Shown here: positions 15,979 through 23,952 of the stretch, piece by piece
Position numbering within the stretch: position 1 is the first letter of the stretch
Layout: every line of letters starts with the position of its first letter
Assembly: GCF_014192105.1 (NCBI RefSeq)
Contig: NZ_JACHXK010000023.1
Span: 31,096-95,095, forward strand
Reading direction: 5' to 3'
DNA: 64,000 nt
Origin: Paenibacillus phyllosphaerae
GTDB taxonomy: Bacteria > Bacillota > Bacilli > Paenibacillales > Paenibacillaceae
Position numbers and translations under genes: made by a program
Notes under the pieces: model-generated
The model's input: only the letters and a program-made list of their open reading frames with translations
Told to the model about the DNA's origin: nothing
The model's database searches: none

Positions 15979-18522
15979 CTACGCTTGAGGGATCAACTCC
16001 ATCAGCATTACGCCATGGGGCTCGAGAACGGAGACGTAGTTCACATGCGCTCCGCCCTCTATCTTCGTCACGTACCTGCGCGGATTGGCGCTTGCCTTCA
16101 GATAGCTCACATCTTCCGTCGTGATGCTGTCCGGCGCGCCCATCTCAACCCAAGAGTCATAGCTGCTGCCATGCTTGCGACCCAGCGCGGTTATCTCCAT
16201 CTTGTAGGTTCCATCGGGCACGCCTTGCAGATCCATCTCCAGCTTCACCGTCTTCACGTTCTTGAACGCATTGTATCGGTTCGTCGCATCGATGAACGAG
16301 ATATCGCCAAGCGCATACAGATCATCGAAGTGGCAATAGTTGAAGGTTAGTATCTGGTACCCGCCGCGGCCTGTCGTGACGATGTAACGGTCGCCCCTTG
16401 CTATGAGCCGGTCGCCGAGCTTCGCGAGCAGTTCGTACGCGATCATGCCCGCCTTCGGAATCCCATACTGGGCGAGCAGTCCGAGTCCGCCATGGAACAG
16501 CATCGGCGAAGCCGCCGTCTCCTCGATATTGTCGCTGAGCACCCAATAGCCGAAGCCGTCGATCGCATCCAGATTGTCCACGATATTTTTGGCGATATAA
16601 GCGGCCTTATACAAGGTATCGTTGGTCAGTTCCCGATGATAGGCGGTCGAGTTCCATTCCGTTAAGTAGAGCTCTACATCGTCGATGCCTAATTCGCGAA
16701 GAATCGCCTGCTCCTTCGCCAGGCAATCCCTCAGGAAATCCGGATTGGCCGATACGCCGCCGAATTCCTCCAGCAGCTGGCGGTACGGCGTCCAACTCTT
16801 ATCCATCTCCTGCCGCAGTCCCTCTGACCAGTCGTCCAGCGTATCATGCGGATAGAAGTGCAGCGGGATGAAGTCCGGCAAGCAATCATGCTCCCTGCAA
16901 TAGGCGAAGAAGTGTTGATTGAACGCTCGCGTCTCCATCGAAATGACGGTCCCGGGCGCTCCGATCTGCAGCTTGTCCGAACAGCTCTTGAGCGTACGGT
17001 AAGTAACTTGATACAGTTCGAAGTATTCCTCCATCGTGCCGGGCCAGAACAACTGGAGCTGCGGCTCATTCCAGAACTCGAATTTCCAGCTCTCCACCTC
17101 GGCGGCTCCGTACCGGTTCATGCAATGGCGCAGGAAGCGTCCGACGAGCTCGCACCAGCGATCGAGCGACTTGGGTCCGCTCACGTAGCTCTGGTTGTAG
17201 AAGATCGTCTTGCTGCGGTCATGCGCCAGCTCCGAAGGCATGAATCCAAGCTCCACGAACGGCTTCAGCCCGATCGATAGCAGGAAGTCGAACAGCTGCT
17301 CGACGAACCGGAAGTTGTAGATCGGCTGCCCTGCCTGCGTCTCCTGATACACCATCATCGCATCGTCGAAAATGCCGTGGAAGCGCAAGTAGCGGAATGG
17401 ACAGCGCCGCTGAAGTTCGCGCAGCTGCTGCTGCACATCGGCGTGCAGCCCTTCCTTCGCCTTGCCGATCGTGATCAGGTTCCGCCACGTATGCCGGATC
17501 GGCGCGTGCCGGTTATCCCCGGACAGTTGCAGCGGAATATGCTCCGTCTCGATTCCCTCGACATGATCCGTCTCCTCCAGATCTCGCACCTTGCTCCGCT
17601 GCAGGAATTGATGGATGATCCCGAGCGCGCTCGATTGGCTGAACGCCATATAATTCGATGAGGACGAAGATTCCCGCTTCGTCTCGGTCTCGGGGCGATA
17701 GCGCTTGCGGTAATCGTTCGGCGTCATATGGTATTTGTTCTTGAACGCCGCGTAGAACGACTTCGCGTTCGGGAAGCCGTGCTCCATCGCCATGTCGGCG
17801 ATCGGCGCTTCCTCGAGTCGAAGCAAGGACTCCACCGCATTTTTGAGCCGGATGCTCGTCAGGTAGGACTGGAAATTGAGACCGAAGTTCTCGCCGAAAA
17901 ACTTGGATAAATACGGCACGGACAGATACTCCCGGTCCGCCAGGTCCTGCAAGGAGATCGGCTCCCTGTAGTGCGTCTCCAGATAGTCGATGATCCGCAG
18001 CATCCGCTCCATATATTTCTCGCTGACCGCTTCCCCGCTAGCGGGAATTCGGAACTGCTTAAGCAGGATGGAGAAAATTTGGAGCATGCGCGCCTGCATG
18101 TCGAGCTCGTAATACTCGCTCTTCTTATGCTTGAGCTGCACCATCTCAGCCAGCAGCTGGCGAATCCGATCAAGCGCGGGACGCCTCTCCTTGCCGGCCG
18201 AATGGGAATCGAATCCGAAGCTGGCCGCTTCGACGCCCTTCAGGTTGGCCTTGAGATAAGCGTCCGGGATCAGATAGGTCGCGATAATATTTTTGTCCAG
18301 GCCGATCACCTCATGCACATGGCACGAGTTGATGAGCAGCACGTCTCCCTCGGAGAGCGCCGTCATCGTCTGGTTGACCGTCACCTCAAGCGTCCCGCGC
18401 AGCACGAAGATGATCTCCACGCTGTTGTGCCAGTGGCTCGGGATGTAATTCACGCTGTGGAGCGATACGTCGAACGGCAGGTTATCGCTCGTCTCCACGA
18501 ACTCGTAGATGGAATGTTTCAA
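15979..18522 (-). CDS. AraC-family regulator fused to a GH39 glycosidase domain
   Basis: 847 residues, TTG start after GGAGAGG. Residues 10-90 are a cupin-like sensor domain (HWHNSVEIIFVLRG, GDVLLINSCHVHEV). Residues about 170-275 are the double helix-turn-helix of AraC proteins (ISLQDLADREYLSVPYLSKFF; AFKNKYHMTPNDYRKRY). After a Ser-rich linker, residues about 335-835 form a GH39 domain of the beta-xylosidase type. The acid/base Glu486 (FEFWNEPQ) and the nucleophile Glu622 (LYLTEWNST) are both present, so it could still bind and perhaps cleave a glycoside. No signal peptide, so it is intracellular. It probably senses or processes the sugar imported by the neighbouring symporter and controls the GH3 operon. 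Similar fusions exist in Paenibacillus; their catalysis is untested to my knowledge. Confidence 0.9.
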   Translation of the reverse strand: MKHSIYEFVETSDNLPFDVSLHSVNYIPSHWHNSVEIIFVLRGTLEVTVNQTMTALSEGDVLLINSCHVHEVIGLDKNIIATYLIPDAYLKANLKGVEAASFGFDSHSAGKERRPALDRIRQLLAEMVQLKHKKSEYYELDMQARMLQIFSILLKQFRIPASGEAVSEKYMERMLRIIDYLETHYREPISLQDLADREYLSVPYLSKFFGENFGLNFQSYLTSIRLKNAVESLLRLEEAPIADMAMEHGFPNAKSFYAAFKNKYHMTPNDYRKRYRPETETKRESSSSSNYMAFSQSSALGIIHQFLQRSKVRDLEETDHVEGIETEHIPLQLSGDNRHAPIRHTWRNLITIGKAKEGLHADVQQQLRELQRRCPFRYLRFHGIFDDAMMVYQETQAGQPIYNFRFVEQLFDFLLSIGLKPFVELGFMPSELAHDRSKTIFYNQSYVSGPKSLDRWCELVGRFLRHCMNRYGAAEVESWKFEFWNEPQLQLFWPGTMEEYFELYQVTYRTLKSCSDKLQIGAPGTVISMETRAFNQHFFAYCREHDCLPDFIPLHFYPHDTLDDWSEGLRQEMDKSWTPYRQLLEEFGGVSANPDFLRDCLAKEQAILRELGIDDVELYLTEWNSTAYHRELTNDTLYKAAYIAKNIVDNLDAIDGFGYWVLSDNIEETAASPMLFHGGLGLLAQYGIPKAGMIAYELLAKLGDRLIARGDRYIVTTGRGGYQILTFNYCHFDDLYALGDISFIDATNRYNAFKNVKTVKLEMDLQGVPDGTYKMEITALGRKHGSSYDSWVEMGAPDSITTEDVSYLKASANPRRYVTKIEGGAHVNYVSVLEPHGVMLMELIPQA

Positions 18523-18673
18523 CGCCTAACCTCTCCTATACGCAAGGCAATCCGGCGAGCGCGCCCCCTCAGGAGCGCCCTCGCACCGGTGCACGTTTAC
18601 GTTAACGTCAATGGATATGATAGGCATTAGTGTACCACGAGAGCGGGCTTCACTTACAAGCGGCAGACGCAAA

Positions 18674-18717
18674 AATCCCTCGCAAGCCAATGTGAGCGCC
18701 ACATGTTGCAAGGGATT
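18674..18717 (-). terminator. Terminator of the stalk/ankyrin/SecD-like gene
   Basis: AATCCCTTGCAA and TTGCGAGGGATT pair over 12 positions with one mismatch. TTTTTGCG follows on the minus strand. It lies nine bases past the stop at 18726. Confidence 0.8.
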
Positions 18718-18725
18718 ATTGGTTG

Positions 18726-19991
18726 TTATTTGCCAACGGCAAGCTCGAACTGATGCGCGACTTCTCGAATCTCCTCTTCCGAGAAAGCTCCCGAAACGCC
18801 TGCATTGCCTTCCGTCATCGCGTAGTAAACCCGAGGCTGCGCGAGCAGTAAGTGATTAATGTAGATGGACAAGGTCTTCCCGATCAAATCCGTCGTGATT
18901 TGCTCCCATTTGGCTGCGTCTTTGAACGTAAAGTAGAGGCTATATTGCGTGCCCCCATTAAACCCCGGTTGCTCCATGACTTCGATCGAACCCGGCACAA
19001 TATCATCACTGGTCAGCAGAACATGGCCATCCTCGTCTTTGAAATAAATCTTCACTTTCATAAGCGGCTCTATGAGGGCGATCATCGCTTCAAAAGTCTT
19101 CACCAAACCTTCGTGATCCGGTGTCATATAATCATAGAACCCTTCGCTGGCATTGTTCTTCCCGTCTATTGCCAACTCAAGGGCATTCGAATTCGTAAGC
19201 CTTGTTGTCAAATTCGGGTCGGCTCCGTTGTCGAGCAGCAATTGCACGACCTCCAACTTACCGTTACTGACTGCGTTATGAAGAAGCGTATATCCAAAAT
19301 GCGGAATACCGGAACCCGCATAATCAAAATCTTGATAATTGACAGGAAATCCAGCTTCTAGCACCGCTTTCGCTTCCGCTACCGTATCAATCGCGAAACC
19401 ATAAGGCATAATTCCATCCACACCTACCGGAATCGTGAGGTCCTTCCAATCCTTAAGCAATGCCTTCAACTGCCCCGCATCGTCTTTTACTAGCGCGTGA
19501 ATAAGCTGGTTCTGGTCATAAGTCAGCACCCAGAACAGCTCGATGTGCCCTTTGTAATACTGAAGTGAGCCGCCGCTGGACTCGACGATGAACCGGAGCG
19601 GTATGTATAACGTGCCCTTCTCCATGGTCGGCGCGACCCGGAGCGTCTTCTTCTGATGATCCACTTCATCCGTCGTTGTATTGGCTTTGAATTGTATCGC
19701 GTGACTAGCATTGGATAATGTCCATTCCTTCGCCATAGACGACCAGGTCAGCTTCAACTTCAGCGCAGCTGCAGCCGTTCGCACCGCGATCATATTCTCG
19801 CTAACGCCTTTGACGCTTATTTTCTTATAGCCAACAGGCTGTCCGTTCACGTACAGCGGGATTGGCTTCGCTTGTTGCGAAGTTTGTTGCGAAGCCTTTT
19901 GCGCTATCGCCGGATCAGCTGCCGAGGCGATCGGTGCAAGTGCTATGGCTATTAGCGTAAAAACCAGGAGCAGCAGCGTCCATTTTCTCAT
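18726..19991 (-). CDS. Secreted protein: stalk domain, ankyrin-like repeats and SecD-P1-head-like domain
   Basis: 421 residues. Residues 1-24 are a signal peptide ending in ASAAD. Residues 45-155 form a copper amine oxidase N-like stalk domain (LYVNGQPVG...NMIAVRTAAAALK; TLYIPLRFIVESSGG). Residues about 200-275 carry ankyrin-like helices (GYTLLHNAVSNGKLEVVQLLLDNGADPN). Residues 335-419 look like the P1 head subdomain of SecD: QYSLYFTFKDAAKWEQIT, GKTLSIYINHLLLAQPRV, then GNAGVSGAFSEEEIREVAHQ, parallel to the ITGGFTLEEAKELA motif of SecD. Those SecD-type domains normally occur only in the translocase, so this mix is unusual. Its role is unknown; it is outside the membrane. It has its own terminator. 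Confidence 0.8.
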   Translation of the reverse strand: MRKWTLLLLVFTLIAIALAPIASAADPAIAQKASQQTSQQAKPIPLYVNGQPVGYKKISVKGVSENMIAVRTAAAALKLKLTWSSMAKEWTLSNASHAIQFKANTTTDEVDHQKKTLRVAPTMEKGTLYIPLRFIVESSGGSLQYYKGHIELFWVLTYDQNQLIHALVKDDAGQLKALLKDWKDLTIPVGVDGIMPYGFAIDTVAEAKAVLEAGFPVNYQDFDYAGSGIPHFGYTLLHNAVSNGKLEVVQLLLDNGADPNLTTRLTNSNALELAIDGKNNASEGFYDYMTPDHEGLVKTFEAMIALIEPLMKVKIYFKDEDGHVLLTSDDIVPGSIEVMEQPGFNGGTQYSLYFTFKDAAKWEQITTDLIGKTLSIYINHLLLAQPRVYYAMTEGNAGVSGAFSEEEIREVAHQFELAVGK

Positions 19992-20065
19992 CCCTATTCC
20001 CCCATGTTATGAATTCCTCACTGATCCAACTATGGAAAAAGGTTTTCATAGTTTCATAGGTTCTC

Positions 20066-20647
20066 CTATTCCAAATCAATAGTTCCTGTATGTTCGAGAC
20101 GTCGGATAATCCGCAGCCTTCTGTCCGCCCGCGCCGTCATCCATGCGCTCCAGCCATAGAACATGGCGCTCACATAGAACAGCGCCTGTATGGTCAGCCA
20201 ATCGATGACGTAACCCCCGAGTAGGACGGCCAACCCGGAGGCCGCCGACGTCCAGAAGTGAAACGAGCCGATAACAGCGCCGCGCCCGCCTGCTTCCGTA
20301 TGCTCGGCCAGCAGAAGGCGCTCGCTCATCTTTTGCATCGCGTTGCAGATGCCCATCAGCAGCTGCAGCAAGAGCACCATAGCGTAGCTCTCCACCCACG
20401 GGAACGCCAGCATAGCGGACATCATCCCGATTGAGCTCCAGGTGAGCATCCGAAGGCCTTGCTTCTCTAGCCGCGGCGCCAACCATTGGGAAGCGGCAGC
20501 GGAACTGATCGTGAATACCGCGAACGCCAGCCCGTATTTGGAGAAGCTGTTGCCGAGATTTTTCAGGAACAATAGATAATAGGGGTAGATCATGCCTCCT
20601 GCCAGCGTGATGAGGCTCTGCGAACGGATCAACCATCTCGTATCCAT
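20066..20647 (-). CDS. Half-size MFS-like membrane protein
   Basis: 193 residues with about six predicted helices, equal to one half of a major facilitator protein. It reads like the N-terminal half with the motif A region replaced by QWLAPRLEKQGLR. The ATG overlaps the stop of the flavin oxidase gene upstream by one base (TAATG), so the two are translationally coupled. The Shine-Dalgarno AGGGGAGGG lies inside the gap-free junction. It ends cleanly, and no second half follows within the 74 bases before the next gene, so it is not a simple frameshift. It may dimerise. Substrate unknown; perhaps linked to the product of the oxidase. Confidence 0.78.
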   Translation of the reverse strand: MDTRWLIRSQSLITLAGGMIYPYYLLFLKNLGNSFSKYGLAFAVFTISSAAASQWLAPRLEKQGLRMLTWSSIGMMSAMLAFPWVESYAMVLLLQLLMGICNAMQKMSERLLLAEHTEAGGRGAVIGSFHFWTSAASGLAVLLGGYVIDWLTIQALFYVSAMFYGWSAWMTARADRRLRIIRRLEHTGTIDLE

Positions 20648-22086
20648 TAATGTCCCTCCCCTCTATAATCCATGTAGAAGTAGTTCATGAACCGATGTTC
20701 CGGATCAATCTGATCTTTCTTGGCGAAAAATGACGCCTGCCCGGGATATGCCGCTTGAAATTGCTCGACGCTCGGATAGGCGGCATAAGGCAAGTAATAC
20801 GTCCCTTGATGCGCGAGTACGCGATCGACGACCTTCCGGATGCCCGCTTGCAATCGCTCCTGCCCCTTATCCGACAGCGGAGCATGGAACAGGCAGACCA
20901 GCGCGAACATATCCGATCTCGCATAGGAAAGCGCCGCTTCCTCATCCCGCTCCACATAACGAACCGTAATGTTGAGCAGATTCAACTCCTCTTCATGCAA
21001 CACGTCTCGAAACTCGCTGACGAAGCTCGCGAACTGATCCACCGGCACAAAATATTCCTGCAGCAAATCGTTGCTACTCGCATCATGGAATTCCATGAAC
21101 GCGGATTCGGACCGCATCGCATTGTTGCGCGTAATCCGGGTGCCGTCTTGCATCGCGAAGAATCGCTCCTGCATGCGCCAGAATGCATTCTTCCCCCAAT
21201 CAGATGTCCGGTTCAGGTTAAACATCAGTTTAGCGGCCGTTACGCCGAACTCCCGCGTCTTCAACTTGTCATGGCCTTGTAGCGGGACCGACTGCTCCTC
21301 CGCATAATTGATCGCATACATGTCGGTCAAGAAGCTGTCCGGCGCGACCGAGATCCGGGCAATATGCATCTTCACGTCCGGATTACCGAGCACTTGATCC
21401 CGGAAGTATTCGCTGTAACGGTCCACATCTGTTCGCTCGATAGCCATCCGGTACATCTCGTTCTCCGTAAGCGTCAAGGTAATATCGAGAATGATCCCGA
21501 ACAAGCCGTAACCGCCGATCACATAGGGGAACAGATCCGCATGCTCCGTGCGGCTTACGTTCACGATCTGACCATCCGCTTTCAGCAGGCGAAAGGATTC
21601 AACGGTCTTGATGGGCGAGCCATTCCGAATGTCCCGTCCATGCGCGTTCACGCTGATTGAGCCGCCGATGGTAAACATATTTTGCGACTGCATCACCTTC
21701 ACCGCAAGCCCGTACGGATTAACGTAATCCTGCACAGCTTTCCAGGTAGCGCCTGCCTGCACGCGAATCGTTCTGCGCTTCGGGTCGAACTCGAGCACGC
21801 GATTGTAGGATGTCATATCCGCGACAATGCCGTCTTTGTAGTAGGTGTGCCCGCCTTGACTGTGACGCTGGCCTGCGATGGAGATGGTCAGACCTTTGTC
21901 CCGCGCTTCCTTCACCAGTTCGCGCAGCTGTTCCTCCTCGTGTCCGCTGGCTACCCGTTCGACCTTTACCGGATGAAGCCGGCTGTAATCGGTGATGAGG
22001 TACGGATCCTGGCCCGGAGTGTCGTTGTAGGTATAGTTGAGAAGACACAGCGCGGCGAGCAAGAGCAGCGCAACCCATTTTGTCAT
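20647..22086 (-). CDS. Membrane-anchored FAD-binding oxidase (VAO/PCMH family)
   Basis: 479 residues. The first 20 form a hydrophobic signal-anchor (WVALLLLAALCLLNYTY), so the enzyme is probably tethered outside the cytoplasm. An FAD-binding type 4 domain follows: SIAGQRHSQGGHTYY, then QAGATWKAVQDYVNPYGLAVKVMQSQ, then TIGGSISVNAHGRD and a GGYGLFGIILDITL segment. The C-terminal half resembles the alditol/aldonolactone oxidase type, ending in DPEHRFMNYFYMDY. It likely oxidises an alcohol group on a sugar or related molecule, using O2 or another acceptor. The ribosome binding site is GGAGG seven bases upstream. It forms a coupled operon with the half-MFS gene. The substrate is not known. Confidence 0.87.
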   Translation of the reverse strand: MTKWVALLLLAALCLLNYTYNDTPGQDPYLITDYSRLHPVKVERVASGHEEEQLRELVKEARDKGLTISIAGQRHSQGGHTYYKDGIVADMTSYNRVLEFDPKRRTIRVQAGATWKAVQDYVNPYGLAVKVMQSQNMFTIGGSISVNAHGRDIRNGSPIKTVESFRLLKADGQIVNVSRTEHADLFPYVIGGYGLFGIILDITLTLTENEMYRMAIERTDVDRYSEYFRDQVLGNPDVKMHIARISVAPDSFLTDMYAINYAEEQSVPLQGHDKLKTREFGVTAAKLMFNLNRTSDWGKNAFWRMQERFFAMQDGTRITRNNAMRSESAFMEFHDASSNDLLQEYFVPVDQFASFVSEFRDVLHEEELNLLNITVRYVERDEEAALSYARSDMFALVCLFHAPLSDKGQERLQAGIRKVVDRVLAHQGTYYLPYAAYPSVEQFQAAYPGQASFFAKKDQIDPEHRFMNYFYMDYRGEGH

Positions 22087-22303
22087 GCGGAAACCTCCGG
22101 CCTCTCGGTTTTATTCCAATCTGTACACACTGTAACGCGCATGATGGGAAGCGGATAGTACCAAATTCGCATAGTACCTTTTGCATCTTTTGCGGCCGCG
22201 CAAGGTGAAACGGCTTGCGCCGTCCTCTGGCGGCGTATTAAGTTTCATTCCAGAGAAATAGAAGATGATTAATAAACGTGAAACTTATACATTCTTATAT
22301 TTC

Positions 22304-22331
22304 AAAAAAACCGCCGTCACATGGACAGCGG
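22304..22331 (-). terminator. Terminator of the YwaF-like gene
   Basis: Stem CCGCTGTC / GACGGCGG (one G-U pair) with a 5-base loop, followed on the minus strand by TTTTTTT. It lies about 30 bases past the stop. Confidence 0.88.
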
Positions 22332-22363
22332 CTACTACGCGTGATATTCGGTGAGATATACGG

Positions 22364-23113
22364 TTAATCACCTTGCTTATTCAGCTGCAGCTGCCTCCGC
22401 TCACGACGATTGCCCGCATGGAATGGCGCATACAACAGCAAGAAAATAACGACCGCCAACCCTTCCATCGACAGCAGATACCAAGGGTACGGTCCGAGAA
22501 GATCGAGCACCGAGGCGGTGTCCGGCTTGCGGGAGACGAACATGTAATTGCCGCCTGTCGCCTTGTTCACGAGCAGGATAATGACCAGCAGCAGATTGAG
22601 GAAGATCATCGTGAGCCCGATCGAGCGCAAGGTCGGACGGAACTTCTCCACCCAGACCATATAGAGAACGGCCAGAATGATGAAACTATGCGCCAGGAAA
22701 AATTGCAAGAACCGAAAATGCGGGAAGCCATACGTGAGCACAGGCGTCAACAGCGCCTGCATCGCGCCGCCGATGCCGGTGAAGTAGACGATCTGGAACA
22801 AACGCTTGCTGCGGAACAGCAGCATCAAGATGCACATATAAAGCGAGATGCTGCACAGCTCAAGCGGCAGCGTATCGGACAGGCCGAACGCGTCCTCGCG
22901 GACATACCAGACATTGAGCGCCGCCTCGGCCGCACCTAGTATGCCGACCAGGGTAAGGCGAGCGAATAGCCTCCGTCTGTCGCCCTGCTGCAGCCAGCTT
23001 TTGGCGACATAGAGCAATAAGATGAGCAGCGCACATGCGACTAGCGCAACAATATGCGTCAGCGAGAAAGCCGTGAATCTCGTATAGTCGCCGCTTAACG
23101 TGAGCATTCCCAT
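22364..23113 (-). CDS. YwaF/TMEM164-type integral membrane protein
   Basis: 249 residues with about seven predicted membrane helices. It matches the TIGR02206/YwaF family by its conserved points: LPLELCSISLY in the third helix, PYPWYLLSMEG near the end and long hydrophobic segments between. Eukaryotic TMEM164 proteins of the same superfamily are acyltransferases, but the bacterial function is unknown. The ATG lies about nine bases after AAGGGGGC; an ATG two codons on is an alternative. It is a single gene with its own terminator. Confidence 0.8.
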   Translation of the reverse strand: MGMLTLSGDYTRFTAFSLTHIVALVACALLILLLYVAKSWLQQGDRRRLFARLTLVGILGAAEAALNVWYVREDAFGLSDTLPLELCSISLYMCILMLLFRSKRLFQIVYFTGIGGAMQALLTPVLTYGFPHFRFLQFFLAHSFIILAVLYMVWVEKFRPTLRSIGLTMIFLNLLLVIILLVNKATGGNYMFVSRKPDTASVLDLLGPYPWYLLSMEGLAVVIFLLLYAPFHAGNRRERRQLQLNKQGD

Positions 23114-23188
23114 TCGTTAGTAGCCCCCTTTGGTCGATGAGGAACAATTCGATGATCAGGAAATAAATTCCTGCCCGAGTAGAAGCAA

Positions 23189-23218
23189 AAGCCCGAACAT
23201 GCTTCCATGTCCGGGCTT
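23189..23218 (-). terminator. Terminator of the 100-residue membrane protein gene
   Basis: Stem AGCCCGNACATG / CATGTNCGGGCT with one internal mismatch and a short loop, followed on the minus strand by TTTTGCTTC. It lies about 17 bases past the stop. Confidence 0.8.
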
Positions 23219-23234
23219 CGCGCGTCCTCGACGT

Positions 23235-23537
23235 TTAGAGGACCAATAGCAGTATCGTAATCGGTACAATCCATAAGAGCGGTAAGCTATTCCAGATGAG
23301 CGCCGCCTTGTACCGCTTCTTGGCGAACAGCACCCAACCCGTGATGATGCCTGCGATAACGCCGATCGGATAAGAGGCGATGTAGAGGAAGAACAGCCAC
23401 GTCGGCACATGCGTCGCCGCTTCCGGGCTATCGAACATCATGATCGACAAACCTGCCACGACCATCCAGACGATAATGAGCAATACAAAAATAAGTTGCG
23501 AAATAATAAGTAATGTGAGTGTCTTGTTGCGGTTCAT
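23235..23537 (-). CDS. Small three-helix membrane protein
   Basis: 100 residues with three predicted membrane helices (LLIISQLIFVLLIIVWMVVAGL; LFFLYIASYPIGVIAGIITGWV; WNSLPLLWIVPITILLL). A short external stretch (SPEAATHVPT) and a basic cytosolic turn (AKKRYKAA) separate them. The ATG at 23537 starts a clean hydrophobic protein; the reading frame is open for another 95 codons upstream, but those residues look non-coding. The start follows a weak GGGGAT. It lies 17 bases after another short gene on the same strand. Family unknown. Confidence 0.72.
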   Translation of the reverse strand: MNRNKTLTLLIISQLIFVLLIIVWMVVAGLSIMMFDSPEAATHVPTWLFFLYIASYPIGVIAGIITGWVLFAKKRYKAALIWNSLPLLWIVPITILLLVL

Positions 23538-23554
23538 CTGAATATCCCCAGTTC

Positions 23555-23716
23555 TTAGTTGTTGGACAGCTGCTCGTGCGCCGTCTGCTTCGACTTCCAT
23601 TCTTGTTGCCACTCGGTTATAAAAGGATGCTGCTCTACAAGTTCGCTCAGCCGTGCGAGCGACTCGGATTTCTTGCCCTGCTTCCACCTTTTTGCTCCAC
23701 GCACCACTGTAACCAT
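23555..23716 (-). CDS. Possible short protein upstream of the three-helix protein
   Basis: 53 residues, MVTVVRGAKRWKQGKKSE onward, ending in EHEQLSNN-like sequence (HEQLSNN). It has a natural-looking composition: amphipathic, rich in Lys, Glu, Gln and Trp, with a helix SLARLSELVEQHPFITEWQQE. It ends 17 bases before the next gene. There is no convincing ribosome binding site. The frame is also open for a few hydrophobic codons upstream, so it may be the remnant of a longer membrane protein. Confidence 0.38.
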   Translation of the reverse strand: MVTVVRGAKRWKQGKKSESLARLSELVEQHPFITEWQQEWKSKQTAHEQLSNN

Positions 23717-23770
23717 CGGCAGGATGGCAAGACCGTACGCGCAATCGACTATAGGCTAACCCGTATAAAA

Positions 23771-23800
23771 GCAGGAGACCCGATCGCTCGAGTCCCCTGC
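23771..23800 (-). terminator. Terminator-like hairpin after the PLP lyase gene
   Basis: GCAGG/CCTGC and GAC/GTC stems with one bulge and a large loop; the minus strand then reads TTTTATA. It lies about 150 bases past the lyase stop, the most likely end of that transcript. Confidence 0.6.
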
Positions 23801-23952
23801 AAATTATAGCATTACCTTTCACTAGAAGCGACGATTAAATTGTAGATGCCTTGGGCTCGCGCCGATAAGCCTTTAGGCGCACAGTTGCCGCTTTAATTGC
23901 CCGTCACCAATCATCACACTCACTTGGCTTGTACCCTGCACAACACCAGGAT

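Noticed and set aside
20066..20647. Frameshifted full-length MFS gene
   Set aside because: Only 74 bases separate it from the next gene and no second half is encoded in any frame.
23538..23822. Long N-terminal extension of the three-helix membrane protein
   Set aside because: The extension is Arg/Ser/Cys-rich without domain signal; a better frame lies in the same stretch.
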